Source: Cichorium intybus | Lineage: Eukaryota; Streptophyta; Magnoliopsida; Asterales; Asteraceae | Assembly: GCA_023525715.1 (NCBI GenBank) | Contig: CM042016.1 | Coordinates: 76,624,382 to 76,688,381 of the forward strand | Length of the DNA: 64,000 nt | Direction of reading: 5' to 3' | Part shown: positions 11,125 to 22,360 of the stretch, in pieces | How the letters are laid out: every line of letters starts with the position of its first letter | Position numbering within the stretch: the stretch's first letter is position 1 | Made by a program: the position numbers and the translations under genes | Notes under the pieces: generated by a model | Told to the model about the DNA's origin: nothing | What the model saw: the letters and a program-made list of their open reading frames with translations, nothing else | Databases searched by the model: none

Positions 11125-13222
11125 TCAGGATTGGGGTACTGCGGATGACTCAAGCATGCCTATCCCATGGATAATTCTTGTGAAAGCTTTTTCGTCAAGG
11201 GCTTTAGTGAAGATGTCAGCCAACTGATCATTTGTATGAATGAAATGAATCTCAATATTTCCTTTTTCTATGTGACTTTTGATGAAATGGTAGCGGAGAG
11301 AAATATGTTTGGTATTCAAATGTTGGACTGGGTTGTGACATATTTGGATGGCACTTTGAGAGTCACAGAAGAGTGGTAATCTTCACATATGGATGGCATA
11401 GTCACGAAGCTGGCTTTGTATCCAGATCATCTGAGAAATGCAAGCAGCAGCAGCAATATACTCAGATTCAACTGTAGAGATGGAGACACAAGTTTTCTTT
11501 TTGGATTGCCAGCTGATGAGTTTGCCATCTAGAAATTGGCATCCACCCTAAGTGCTTTTTCGATCGAGAGCACAACCACCAAGATCAGCATCTGAATAGG
11601 CTTGAAGGAAGAAGCTTGAGTTGGTAGGGTATCATAGTCCAAGAGAATGTGTGTGATGGAGATAACAGAAGATGGTTTTAATAGCAGCCAAGTGAGGTTC
11701 CCTTGGATTCGCCTGATATCTTGCACAATTACAGACAGAGAATATGACGTCTGGTCGACTTGCAGTTAAATAGAGTAATGATCCGATCATGCTTCTGTAG
11801 ACCTTCTGATCAACTTTCGGTTCTGAAGAGAATGAGTGAGTCGTGTACGCAGCCATGGAAACCTTCGCATTTGAACAATTTTCCATTCCAAGTTTCTCGG
11901 GAAGGCTTCTTGTGTATTTTTCTTGGTTTATGAAAATGCCTTCTGGAGTTTGTTTGACTTTCAATCCGAGAAAGAAATTGATCTTCCCCATCATGCTCAT
12001 TTGAAATTTACTTTTCATTAGTGTTTCGAATTCTTTTGAAAGCATGGGATCTGTTGAACCGAAGATGATATCATCCACGTAGATTTGAACTAGCATGAGA
12101 TGAGAACCAACTTTCCTTCGAAACAAGGTGGGGTCAACAGATCCTTGTTTGAAGTTTGATTGTTTTAAAAATCGAGTTAAAGTTTCGTACCATGCTCGTG
12201 GTGCTTGCTTTAACCCGTAGACTGCCTTGTCAAGAATATAACAGTTATCAAGGGAACTTTTTGTTTACAAAACCTGGAGGTTGTTCCACATACACCGTTT
12301 CCTAGAGTTCTCCATTTAAAAAAGCACATTTGACATCAATTTGAAAGACATCAAAGTATTTATGGGCAGCAAATGCCAAAAATATTCGGACGGACTCAAG
12401 TCTTGCAACAGGAGCGAAGGTCTCATCATAATCGATTCCCTCCTGTTGACAATATCCTTTAAAAACAAGTCTAGCTTTGTTTCAGACAATGTTACCTTCA
12501 GTATCAAGTTTATTTCGAAAAACCCATTTAAGACCAACAACAGAAGAGTTAGCAGGTTTAGGAATTAAGCACCAAAATTTGTTTCTTTCAAATTCAGCTA
12601 ACTCACTCTACATGGCCTCAACCCAAACAGAATATTGAAAAGCATCTTTCACATTTTTAGGTTCAACTTTGGAAATTAAAACATTGAACATGCAAAAGTC
12701 TGAGTATTTATTTAGTTCTTGCTGTTTTTCTCGTAGTTGTGCTCTTGTGAGTACCTTCTCCCCTGGATTACCTAGTACCTGAGTCTTCGAATGATCATGA
12801 GTCCATTTTTTAAGAGGTGGATACGTAGGATCATATTCTGGTAAGGTTTCACCATGCACCTCTTCAGTATGAGAGGGATAATCTGAAGCACACAGATTGT
12901 CTTCATGTAGAGTATTCGAAGTAGGTTGCTCCCCCTCGACTGGAGCAGGAAGATCAGCATGTGAAGAAATAGCTGGCTCCCCCTCCAAAGATGGTCTTGG
13001 TTGAGATGAATCAGAGAGTGGAGGGGTTGAATATTGATGATGCTCCTCCTCGACAGATGAAACAGTCTTGTTTGATTCATGATGCTCCCTCTCAACCGAA
13101 GGTGTCTTTTCCGCAGAAGATTCAGTACTTGGATGAACCTCATTCAGCTTGTGAATTCCGGGTATGTTGTTGTCCTTCGCATTGGATTCAGCATCAATAG
13201 TGCGTTCATGACTGTCAAACAA
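11125..13222 (-). pseudogene. pol: Copia C pol, C-terminal part: linker, reverse transcriptase, RNase H
   Basis: From right to left: a Ser/Glu/Pro-rich linker (13222-12770), then RT starting near SDFCMFNVLISKVEPKNVK (about 12690) with an in-frame TAG at 12610-12608 (EAM* where the family has EAMQ). Further stops and a frameshift follow at about 12500-12260. The second RT half is open at 12126-11632 with catalytic YVDDIIFGST (about 12080-12060) and YRSMIGSLLYLTASRPD. RNase H (11632-11320) is shifted in frame but recognisable from VESEYIAAAACISQ. The tail TKHISLRYHFI to QLADIFTKAL is at 11319-11125. Non-functional through stops and frameshifts. Confidence 0.82.
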
Positions 13223-13361
13223 AAATGAAAAATCAAGATTAAATGAGTCAAGAGGAATAATTTCAATTGGAGAATCTAGAAAAAATAGAGGAACGAAGAA
13301 AAATTGTATCTAATTTCTTGATATGATTATCGTCGAAGGTCAGATTGAATGTCTCATATAT

Positions 13362-13543
13362 TGTTGGGGCAGAAATGCTCAGCCCCGCGGCGACGTAGGC
13401 AGGTCCCAAGTTGCAGTCGAATGTCGTAGGCGCTCGTGGAGTTGCTGCAGCACTAGAGGGCTGAATGCACTATCTGGTGCAGGTATGCGCCTCTTCTATC
13501 GCTAATTGGTTTTAGTTGAGTTGGATAGCACCTAGATCCAATA
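13362..13543 (+). repeat. 5' LTR of the TRIM (182 bp)
   Basis: Begins TGTTGGGGCAGAAATGCTC and ends GATCCAATA. It matches 13610-13792 with a modest number of substitutions, so the element is not recent. Confidence 0.9.
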
Positions 13544-13609
13544 AGTGGTATCAGAGCTATGGTCGCGGGTTCGATTCTCTTAGGGAGAAATTTCTGAGGG
13601 GGGGGGGAT
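13544..13609 (+). other. TRIM internal segment: primer binding site plus polypurine tract only
   Basis: Holds the primer site TGGTATCAGAGC (13546-13557), a short GGTTCGATTCTC stretch that resembles a tRNA T-arm by chance, and the G-rich polypurine tract ending at 13609. Confidence 0.88.
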
Positions 13610-13792
13610 TATTGGGGCAGAAATGCTCAGCCCCGCGGCGACGTAGGCATGTGCCAAGTCACAGTCGAATGCCCTAGGCTCTCGTCGAGTTGCTGCAGGA
13701 ACTAGAGGGCTGAATGCACTATATGGTGCGGGTATGCGCCTCTTCTATCGCCAATTGGTTTTAGTTGAGTTGGGTAGCCCCTAGATCCAATA
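13610..13792 (+). repeat. 3' LTR of the TRIM (183 bp)
   Basis: Direct repeat of 13362-13543 beginning TATTGGGG (first G mutated to A) and ending GATCCAATA, followed by the target duplication TATAT. Confidence 0.9.
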
Positions 13793-13959
13793 TATATCTT
13801 CCTTGTGGTTTTGTTGAGAACACGGTATGCTTTGGCTGAGTGAGACTAGCCAAGAAAAACGCCATCATCAGACTTGGATGCGAACTTTGTTGATCCGTCT
13901 TTTAGTTTCATGATGAAACATCTGATTCGGAAGACATGGAAGAATTTTACGTTTGGTTT

Positions 13960-15426
13960 TCACTTGTTGATGACTTCGTATGGCGTGATGTTGAAGCGAC
14001 GATGAATGAATGAGCGATTTTGTGTGAAGCAAGATTTAGCTACGGCTTCCGCGCAGAAGTACATTGGTAGATTCGCATAATCAAGCATAGTTCTGGGTGC
14101 TTCACATAGTGACCTGTTTCTTCGCTCAACAACTCCATTTTGTTGAGGAGTGTAAGGGGCAGAAAAGTTATGGCTGATGTCCTTCTTTTTTAGGAACGAG
14201 TCAATTGTTTGATTCTTGAATTCAGTTCCGTTGTCACTTTGGATCGCTCTCACCGGTTTCTTGAGATGAAGTTCTATCTATTTGATGAATGCAATGAGCT
14301 CAGCTGGAGTGTCAGATTTTTGCCTAAGAAAGATCACCCATGTGAACCAATAAAAGTCATCCACAATTACAAGTATGTACTTCTTGCCACCAAGAGACTC
14401 TACAGTGGAAGGTCCACATAGATCAATGTGAAGTAGTTTGAGTGGTTCTGTGATCTTTGAGTCAATGGTAATCAGATGAGCCTGACGTTTTTGTTTTTCA
14501 TGTTCACAGGCATCACATAGAGTGTCATTGTCGAATTTTAGTGCTGGCATACCCCGAACAAGATCAAGAGCAATAATCTTGTTAATATTCTTGAAGTTCA
14601 GATGAGATAATCTTTGGTGCCATAACCAACTGAGATCCGAAGGTGCCTTGGAGAGTAAGCAGATGGAAGGGGCCCCGATTATTGGCTTCATGTCAAGCGT
14701 ATACATCGCAGCCTTCCTTTTCGACTTTAGCAGAATTTCCTTTGAGCCTTTCTTCTTGATCAGACTTCCAGCTTCATCGAACTTAGCTTTGTATCCCGTT
14801 CCCACACATAACCGGGAAACGCTGACGAGATTGTGCTTGAGGCCTTCAACGTATGCGACTCGATTGATTGTAAACTTCTCATTCGTGATCTTGCCATAGC
14901 CTTTTATAGGACAAGTTTCGTTATTTCCAAACTTCACATCACGTCCGTCTTCTAAACTTTGAAAGTCTCTCAGGTATTCGATTCTCCCTGTCATGTGTCG
15001 TGAGCAGCCACTATCAATGTACCATTCTTTATCGTACTGCTCATCCAATAATACCTGCAATTCAGAGAGAGAGAGTTCAGGTACCCAACATGGTTTGGGT
15101 CCTTGAGGGTAAGTATTTGGTTCGAGGATCCATGATTTAACCAAATCGTCCTTTTTGGTTCCTGATGTTGATGCTATTTCAGAAATGGGATTTGGTTCGG
15201 ATGTATTCTTTTGAATGACTTTCGGAACCCATTTCATGATTTTCTTCGGTTTTTCCTTTTTGGGTAAGATAATTGGTGTTGTTGTTAATTTAACGGGAAC
15301 CCACTTTTTCTTTGAAATGGAAGAGTTTCTAGACGAAGAGCTACATTGAGTAGATGCACATAGAAACACTTCGTATGCAAGCTTGTAATCTTGAATGGTT
15401 AGATTTTTATTTTTGAAAAGATCCAT
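13960..15426 (-). pseudogene. pol: Copia C protease, GAG-pre-integrase and integrase
   Basis: One minus-strand frame from 15426 to 13960 with a single in-frame TAG at 14280-14278 (family has Gln there, so CAG to TAG). Residues 1-120 are a Lys-rich linker. The aspartic protease active site is in YIDSGCSRHMTG (about 15029-14994). The GAG-pre-integrase zinc module reads LWHQRLSHLNF and CDACEHEKQ (about 14620-14490). The integrase core follows with HIDLCGP (first Asp, about 14425), SDNGTEF (second Asp, about 14240) and QQNGVVERRNR (Glu, about 14130). All three catalytic acids are kept, so this half is nearly intact apart from the nonsense codon. The frame is lost beyond the TRIM insertion. Confidence 0.87.
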
Positions 15427-15892
15427 ATTTTTATCTAATCAGACATGAAACGTATCAACTAAGTTGCTTCCTTTTGTGTAATTTTTATTTGACGATTTTT
15501 CAAAATTTTGATTTAAACAGATTGATTTGTTCGGTTCGAAAACAAACTTTGTCTTATTATCCGAAGATTTCTTAACTAATGAAGCTTTTTATTGATTTCG
15601 AAAATCCTTCTGTTTATTTTGAGAGTCGCGATAGTTCCTTCTTCATGTATTGTCATAAAATCATTTATGTTTTACAAAGGATGGTGTTCCACGAGATTCT
15701 CTTCTGTCATTTGAAAATTTTGAAAATTGGGTATTACATCGGACAAAGTTCTTCAACAGATACATTTCTTGTTTTCCAATGTTGATTTTGACCTCCATAT
15801 TTTCATTTAAATTATTTTGGAGCATTTTATCAATTGAAAAGAACCTTTCGGGTGTAACAGACTCATTGTCTTTCATCATTAATGAGAGTAAC
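15427..15892 (-). pseudogene. Copia C gag-pol spacer, left side of the copia B insertion
   Basis: Degenerate coding sequence between gag and protease of copia C, including a 72-codon minus-strand frame (15879-15661) beginning MMKDNESVTPERFFSI. It continues at 25195 on the other side of copia B. No known domain is seen; the equivalent position in copia B carries a coiled-coil-like segment and a second zinc knuckle. Confidence 0.55.
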
Positions 15893-16320
15893 TGTTAGGA
15901 CTTATTTTTTGGTTTAATCTTTTCATTTACAGGGTTTAAACTGGAAAATATCAAAGTCTAAGGGGCTGCTTGAAGATTTCGGTTTGGGGCCGAAATCCCC
16001 CTAGATTTCGGTCATCGTGACCGAAATTCGGAAATCCGTAGGATTTCGATTAGGCCTGTATAGGTGTTCGGCCCATGGGCTTTAGATCTCGGTCCTGGCA
16101 ACGTAGGTATATATATATGTATCGTGTCCTTCATTGATTTGGTTGGTTGTTTTGGAGCACTAGGATATTATAGTCAATTTATGTATGTTCAAGCAACCTT
16201 AGCGATCTTATGTACCCGTCTATTGAAGATTAATAGAGTGCATTGAAGATTGTGGTAATCCGTGTTCTTATTGTTTGATTGATGCCATTTAGATCCGTAT
16301 TAGGACATTTGGGACCTACA
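15893..16320 (+). repeat. 5' LTR of copia B (428 bp)
   Basis: Starts TGTTAGGACTTA and ends GGGACCTACA. It contains a short TA tract (16108-16118) in TATA-box position and a perfect 10-bp stem hairpin (16005-16027, ATTTCGGTCA with loop TCG). The 3' LTR differs mainly by a long expansion of the TA tract. Confidence 0.92.
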
Positions 16321-16336
16321 ATTAGTATCAGAGCTC
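16321..16336 (+). other. Primer binding site of copia B
   Basis: ATTAGTATCAGAGCTC follows the LTR directly. TAGTATCAGAGC is the initiator tRNA-Met site with one G-to-A change. Confidence 0.8.
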
Positions 16337-16883
16337 TAAAAACCTTGTGTTTTTTAGTATTTTGGTATCAATCATCGTTTCCTTTGCTTGGATCTTGGAT
16401 TTTTTGGCGTTTTTTGGATGATTTTGGACTGTTTTGATCAAGATTGGGTGTTTTTGTTCTTCGCATTCTTCATGTTCTTGACATATTCAAAGAAAAATCA
16501 CTCAAAACGGAGTTTTTGATCCAAAAACGGAGTTTTAAGAGTTGTTTTGGTGTTTTTCAGATCTGATTGAGGTTTTCGGTCACGCTCCAAAGGTTTTCGG
16601 TGGCGGCAGAAACTATGCAGGTTTTCGGCTAGGGTTCGTTAAGTTTTCGGTCAATTAGTGAGGATTCTGGTCAGCCCATTTTGCTTTTCGGTGTCATCTT
16701 AGGTTTCTCCGATTTCAGTTTAGGGTGGATTTTGGTCAAGAAGTTTTTCGCACCAGGATTCCGTTTAATTGCTTTTCGGTCTAGTTGGTTTTCGGTGGAT
16801 GATTTCGGTGTGTTTTAGGGTTTTGGTCCAGCTGCTGTTTAATTTTTGGTAGTTAATTTTTAGTGTTTTTCAGACCGTTTCAG
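16337..16883 (+). other. Copia B 5' leader with reiterated TTTCGGT motif
   Basis: Untranslated leader of about 550 bp. From 16570 to 16815 the heptamer TTTCGGT (or TTTCGGC) recurs about eight times at irregular spacing. No gene is present. Confidence 0.6.
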
Positions 16884-18387
16884 ATGGATTCTGTTTCAAC
16901 AATGCATGCTGATCTCGACTCGGTTATGGGCATTGTCACTCGTATCCCCAGGCTAACAAATGTCGAAGGATTTTGAGAGTGGAAATACCGTTTCGAACAA
17001 TACATTAAGATGAAAGACATTAAACTGTGGAGAAGCTTTCTGCGTACTCTTCCTAAAATCACAATCACTCTTCAAAATGGAGATGTGGTAGATAAGCCTC
17101 TTGAACAATATTCAAATGCGGAATTTGATATCGTGGACCGTGATGAGAAAGCTCCTGCTAATCTTACCATGGCACTATCTCCTGATATTGCCCAAGGTTT
17201 TAGAGAATATACTACTGCAAAATCTCTATGGGGAGCTTTAATTGAGGTTTATGAAGGCAATGATGACATGAAGCAGAGCAGACAAGACATGCTTCGTCAA
17301 AGTTTAACATGTTCAATCACGTGATTGGAGAAACTCTTGAGAGTCAACTGCAATGCTTCATCACCCTGAATATGGAGATGGCAACTGCTGGAATCGTGTT
17401 GTCTAAAGCTGAGGTAAACAAGAAACTGCTAAATTCTCTTCCAAAGAGCTGGGACATGAATGTGGCAGTAATTAAAAAGACTAGAGATCTTGGCAAACTA
17501 TCTCTCTCTGAAGTATTGGCCATCATAAAATCTTGTGACATGGATGACAAACAGAGAGAGATCAATCATGTCAGTTCATATCAAGTTGCCAACTTGGGTA
17601 TCTCTACCAATAATGCCTTTTCGGCCCTTCCAGCTAAAATCCAACTAAGCAAACTTCCTCTTCAAGCCAATCAATGGCACCTTCAGTCCATACCGTTCCT
17701 ACTTCTGCTGCTGCAACTACTGCTTCTGCTCCAGCTCTACCCAAAGGAGCTGAAGAAAATCTGGGAACGATGGTTGGTCTCTTAAATTGCTATAATGCTC
17801 TCGTTGCTGGTGAGCTAGTTCAGCCGATGATGGTGGAAGATCTCAATCAAGTCAACCCTGAGGACTTGGAAAAATGGATATCTCTTGGCATATCGCTATG
17901 GCGGTTTTCAGGGCCAAGAGATTCACACAAAGAACTGGCAAAAACAGTTGGGCAAACAACATTGGTGACAGAAAGGTGGGTTTCAACAAAAGCTAATCTT
18001 CGGTGTTCAAACTGCAACGAGCCTGGTCACTTTTCTCGTGAATGCACCAAGCCCAGAATGGAGAATACTGAAAGGACTATGGTGCCTGTTGGAACAAAAC
18101 ATGAAGCTGCCCCTCAACCTCAGAATATGGAGAGAGATATGGTAGCTCAGCAGTTCACGTGGGAGAATCAGTTGCAGGATCTGAACTTGAATGGAGATGG
18201 TAGAGCTCACCTTGCTCAGATTGAAGGCGATATGGATATTGACGCAGCTGAAGAACAAATGATGGATCTTCAATTCGCTTTCATGGTCTCTACCAATCCT
18301 GCTTCCACCCCTACCAGTGATGAGGTTAGTGAAAATTCTTGTTCTTCTCAAGTTTGCATTGGTAAACTGCTAAATATCGTGAAATGA
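16884..18387 (+). pseudogene. gag: Copia B gag (capsid and first zinc knuckle), broken
   Basis: The ATG at 16884 follows the leader and opens MDSVSTMHADLDSVMG. A TGA at 16974 (G F * E W) interrupts early, and the same frame resumes through YIKMKDIKLWRSFLRTLP to about 17300. A frameshift moves to the frame open at 17309-17670 (capsid C-terminus, KLLNSLPKSWDMNVAVI). A second shift moves to 17674-18387, which carries the zinc knuckle CSNCNEPGHFSREC (18004-18045) that binds element RNA. At least one further compensating shift lies near 17880-17940. The family function is assembly of the cytoplasmic virus-like particle. Confidence 0.82.
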
Positions 18388-19481
18388 ATGATAATCTTGT
18401 TAAAGAAATGTTTGAAATGGAAAACCTTGTCTATAACACTAAAAAGAAATTGAAACCTTTCCAAGAAAAGTTAGAAGCCAAAACCTCAGATTTTAACAAA
18501 TTGTACGAAGAATTTAGTGTAAAATCTTGTCACCTAAAATTTGCAAACGAAGAAGTATTAGATTAACTGCTGAAATTGATACATTGAAACTAAAATTTCA
18601 AAATACTGAATTCAATTTTAAAAAATTTGATGTATCAAGTGAAGTAGTTGAGTCTATAATTAAACACCAAACCGAACGGTCTAGTAAAAACAGTGAAGGA
18701 CTTGGATATAGAGTTGTTCCCCCTCCCTTCAATAATAATTTTGTGCCATATATTGAAACCGAAGAATCTGAAGAGTGTTATCTTTCGAGTTTTATTCAAA
18801 GAAATAAGTTTGGCACCGCTGAGAGTTCTGAAATGAAATCTACTGATTCTTCTACCTCATGTGCAGATAAATTGAAATCGAAGATTGAGGACAAGGAAGA
18901 CTCGCCTGCTTCAAACTTTGATAAAAATTGTTTAAAATTTGATACTTCTGTTTTGATTGATGATGTGAAACTTGACACTAAAATTGCTGATGTTTTTAAA
19001 AAGCCATGTGATGTTCGTTTTAAAAAATCTAAGACAAAGGTTTTAGTTAATAAATCTGTTGCATGCTTGTATGTGTGTGTGGAAATATTTTGCATAAATC
19101 TGGACCTGGACAAATTCCAATACCCTTTTGAAAAGACAGACTTGTTTTAACTGTGGAATTGATGGTCACATAGCCAGAAACTGTCCCCGACACTTCTATG
19201 TTTCCCAATACGAACAGGTTTGGCAGAACGTGCCAAAGGAGAGATCTCATAAAAGAAAGTATTCGAAGTCACGTTCTCGAAATAAAAATTACAATAACAC
19301 AAATGCCTGGAATCAAACTACTAGAAACAAAAGGCCTGATTCTAGAAATGACTATGTTTTACCAAATTTTGTGAGATCAAAGTCGTTTCAAGAATCAACT
19401 TCAAGTAGTTCTGATTCTAAATCAAATGTGAATGTTCCCATCTGGACAAAACATAAAAGATTCAAATCTCATTATCAATAG
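18384..19481 (+). pseudogene. Copia B gag-pol spacer: coiled-coil-like segment and second zinc knuckle
   Basis: Three overlapping frames follow gag. 18384-18566 is rich in Lys/Glu with heptad-like spacing (probable coiled coil). 18527-19150 contains GLGYRVVPPPFNNNFVPY, a motif I associate with SIRE-type elements, plus acidic Ser-rich sequence. 19128-19481 begins with the second knuckle CFNCGIDGHIARNC (about 19137-19178) and a Ser/Arg/Asn-rich tail. In an intact element these would probably be one frame. The function of this extra region is not established. Confidence 0.65.
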
Positions 19482-19633
19482 GTTCCTAAAGGCAGTGTTA
19501 AGAAATCTACTGATATTTCACCTTTAATTGATCAACATGACATGAGCTTGGAATCAATTTCTTGTGTTGATAGTAAAGGTCAACCCAGCTTCTGTATGGA
19601 CTAGGTGCCTAAATCTAATTAATCCTGCAACTT

Positions 19634-20146
19634 GTGCAGGAACAGTTACGGAGGAATATCATCAGACCATGGTATGTTGATAGTGGCTGTTCCAGGCACA
19701 TGATAGGCAACATGTCCCAACTGCACAACGTTGAAAATTGTAATGGTGGATGTGTCTGCTTTGCGGGTGGTGGAAAGGGAAATATCACACAAAAGGGAAC
19801 TGTATCAAATGGCATGTTGAAGTTTGAGAATGTTAACTTTGTACCTGAGCTCAAGCACAGTTTGCTGAGCATTTCTCAGATTTGTGACAAGGGATTTTCA
19901 ACCCACTTTACTAAGAAGGAATGTCTCATTCTCAAACCTGGGTTAGTCATCCCCGAGGACTGGATTCTTGTTCGATCAGAACGTCAAAACAATGCCTACA
20001 TCATCAACATGAATCACAACACTCCAGAAAACGTTACTTGCTTATTCTCGAAAGCTTCAGAACAGAATGCCATGTTATGGCATCGACGTCTCGGTCATGC
20101 CAACGAAAAAAATCTAAATCGTCTTGCAAAGAATGATCTTGTCTAG
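19634..20146 (+). pseudogene. pol: Copia B protease and GAG-pre-integrase
   Basis: Opens with the aspartic protease active site WYVDSGCSRHM (about 19669-19701). Protease body FVPELKHSLLSISQ follows at about 19840-19880, then the pre-integrase zinc module LWHRRLGHANEKNLNRL near 20075-20125. It stops at TAG 20144-20146, inside a region that should continue LVRGLP into integrase. The CVAC pair of the zinc module is still readable near 20190 beyond the stop. Confidence 0.8.
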
Positions 20147-20980
20147 GGGCTTCCAATGAAAGACTTCATTACATTTGAAATATGTGTTGCCTGTGCCTAA
20201 GGCAAACATCATCGGAAGCCACACAAGCCTAAAATGATCAACTCCATTGATTCGCTTCTTCAACTGATTCACATGGATCTTTTTGGACCTGTTAATGTTC
20301 TCAGTATTAACCGTAGCTCTTACTGCTTAGTTATTATTGATGATTACTCATGTTTTACTTGGGTTTTCTTTTTAAAGAACAAAATTGAAACTGCAGAGCT
20401 GGTCATGAAGTTCATCACTCTTATCGAGAATCAATCGAATCAAAAGTTGAAGGCTATTCGGTGTGACAATGGAACTGAATTAAAGAATGCTGTACTGAAC
20501 AAGTTTTATGCAGATAAAGGTATCCTGTGTCAGTATAGTGCTGCTCGAACACTCAACAAAATGGTGTTGCTGAGCTTCGGAACAAAACTCTGATTGATGC
20601 TGCACGTACCATGTTGTGTGATTCAAAATTACCTGTGATCTTTTGGGCTGAAGCAATTAATACAGCTTGCTATGTCCAGAATCGGGTCATCATCAACAAG
20701 CCTCAGATGAAAACACCATACGAGATTCTCTATGGTCATAAACCTAATGTTTCACACTTCCGCACTTTTGGCTGTCCTTGCACCCTTCTTCATCTGAAAG
20801 CAACTCCAAAGTTTAATTCAAAAGCGGATGATTGCTACTTCGTTGGATATGCAAGTAAAACTGCATATCGGGTGTAAAACAAGGTGACCAAACAGATTGT
20901 AGAATCATACGATGTGCACTGGCTAGAAGAGAACGCGACGGATGCTCGTGTTGGACCCGACTAGCTGTTTAATTATCCTA
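20147..20980 (+). pseudogene. pol: Copia B integrase, frameshifted
   Basis: The first part (20234-20560) has HMDLFGPV (first catalytic Asp) and RCDNGTELKN (second). A small indel near 20550 shifts the frame just before QQNGVAELRNK, which holds the catalytic Glu. The third part (20611-20877) is the C-terminal region (FWAEAINTACYVQNRV, YEILYGHKPNVSHFRTFGC) and ends in TAA at 20875. All three acids of the DDE triad exist but in two frames. Confidence 0.82.
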
Positions 20981-22360
20981 ACTTGTTTAAACCGTTTTAT
21001 CTGTTTTTCGATGTTCTTACAGGCACACAGCCAGGTCAAAGTAGAGTTCACAGAGATGATATGGAGGAAATCATTCCTGATCTCATTACACCGTCAGTTA
21101 TTATTGAAGATCTCATTCCTAATAATGGTGCATCTCCTGATTTTACTACTGTAACTGAAAATGCTCCTGCAGACTCATCCCAGGTTGTCGGCGAACCTCC
21201 AATTGTTGACCAATCAGCTTTTCACGAAGATGTTATCAACTCTGGATCTGCTGATCTTTTTGACTCTACTCTTATGAATTCTCTCTTTCCTGAAAGCATT
21301 CCTGACAAGTACATTGCAAGTACCTCCCACAACTTCAGAGATTCTGATAGAGGTACTTCAAGTGCAGACAGAGTTGAGAACATAACCAATCTTCCAGTCA
21401 CTACTGCTTCGCTCGAACATGATGTCCCTTCAAGAATACAACGCGATCAGCCACTTGAAAACGTGATTGGATCTTTGGATGATGGTGTTCAAACCAGAAG
21501 CCAGAGTGGTCCAGTCAATGAGTGCCTCTATTCATGCTTTATTTCTCAGATAGAGCCAAAGAACTTCCGGATGGCACTTAATGAACCAAGTTGGGTGGAC
21601 GCCATGCGTGAAGAGCTTAATCAGTTCGAGAAGTTGAATGTCTGGCAATTGGTGGAACTACCAGAGGGCAAGAAGTCTCTAGACACGTGATAGGTATTTC
21701 GCGACAAGAAAGATGACTCAGGAGTTATATTGCGCAACAAGGCACGACTGGTGGTTCGTGGCTTTTGTCAGATTGAAGGCCTTGATTATACTGAAGTCTA
21801 TGCTCTGGTGGCTCGACTTGAAGCAATTCAGATTTATCTTGCCTACACATCATACATGAACTTCAGTGTATACCAGATGGACGTCAATACTACTTTTTTG
21901 TATGGTGAAGTGAAAGAAGAGATTTATGTTGATCAACCCCCGGGTTTCGCCAACTCAAAATTTCTGAATCACGTCTACAAGCTTGATAAGGCTCTCTATG
22001 GTCTTCATCAAGCTCCCCATGCCTGGTACGCAACATTGACTGATCATCTGTTGCAGCATGGTTACACAACAGGCACAATTGATCAGATGTTGTTCATAAA
22101 GCGCCAAAATGCAAACCAAATTGTTGTCCAGATTTATGTGGATGACATTATTTTTGGTTCTACAAGTGAAGCCTTATGCAAAGAGTTTGAGCAAGTGATG
22201 AAGAAACGTTTCGAGATGAGTTCGCTAGGCAAAATGAGGATGTTTCTTGGGTTACAAGTTAAGCAAAGCTCAACGGGTATCCTGCTTCATCAAGGCAAAT
22301 ATATGGAGAATATTCTCGAGAAGTTTGAGTTCAAGGATGCAAAAGCTGCAATACTCCGAT
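20981..22360 (+). pseudogene. pol: Copia B linker and reverse transcriptase
   Basis: An acidic, Ser-rich linker (20983-21480) leads to RT starting at CLYSCFISQIEPKNFRMAL (about 21520). A TGA at 21688-21690 replaces a Trp codon in the DTRWVFR motif (G to A). The same frame resumes 21730-22350 with YQMDVNTTFLYGEVKEEIYV, LDKALYGLHQAPHAWY and catalytic YVDDIIFGST (about 22134-22163). A frameshift near 22350 leads into 22359-22553 (YRSMIGSLIYLTASIPD). Confidence 0.85.

Larger units (their letters stand above)
13362..13792 (+). mobile_element. TRIM: terminal-repeat retrotransposon in miniature, 431 bp
   Basis: Two direct repeats of about 182 bp (13362-13543 and 13610-13792) flank only 66 bp. Directly after the first repeat is AGTGGTATCAGAGC, an initiator tRNA-Met primer binding site; directly before the second is a run of G's (CTGAGGGGGGGGGATT), a polypurine tract. 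The whole is flanked by a 5-bp duplication TATAT (13357-13361 and 13793-13797). Outer LTR ends read TGTTGGGG and CCAATA, the latter one transition from the usual CCAACA. It encodes nothing and would depend on enzymes supplied in trans. It interrupts copia C between integrase and RT. Confidence 0.92.
10631..15892 (-). mobile_element. Copia 'C' (SIRE/Maximus-like), 3' portion: integrase to RNase H
   Basis: The minus-strand pol of a large copia element, read from 15892 leftwards. It continues across the inserted copia B with the portion at 25195-28082; the split is proved by the GTAAC duplication at 15888-15892 and 25190-25194. It is additionally interrupted by a TRIM at 13362-13792. The long region between gag and protease and the inter-domain linker are typical of SIRE/Maximus-type plant copia elements (inference from domain architecture). 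Confidence 0.82.

Noticed and set aside
13323..13505. 60-codon frame in the first TRIM LTR
   Set aside because: It spans an LTR boundary and is not conserved in the second LTR.
13540..13610. tRNA-like stretch with GGTTCGATTC inside the TRIM
   Set aside because: There is no A box or cloverleaf. The TGGTATCAGAGC part is a primer binding site and the flanks are LTRs and a polypurine tract.
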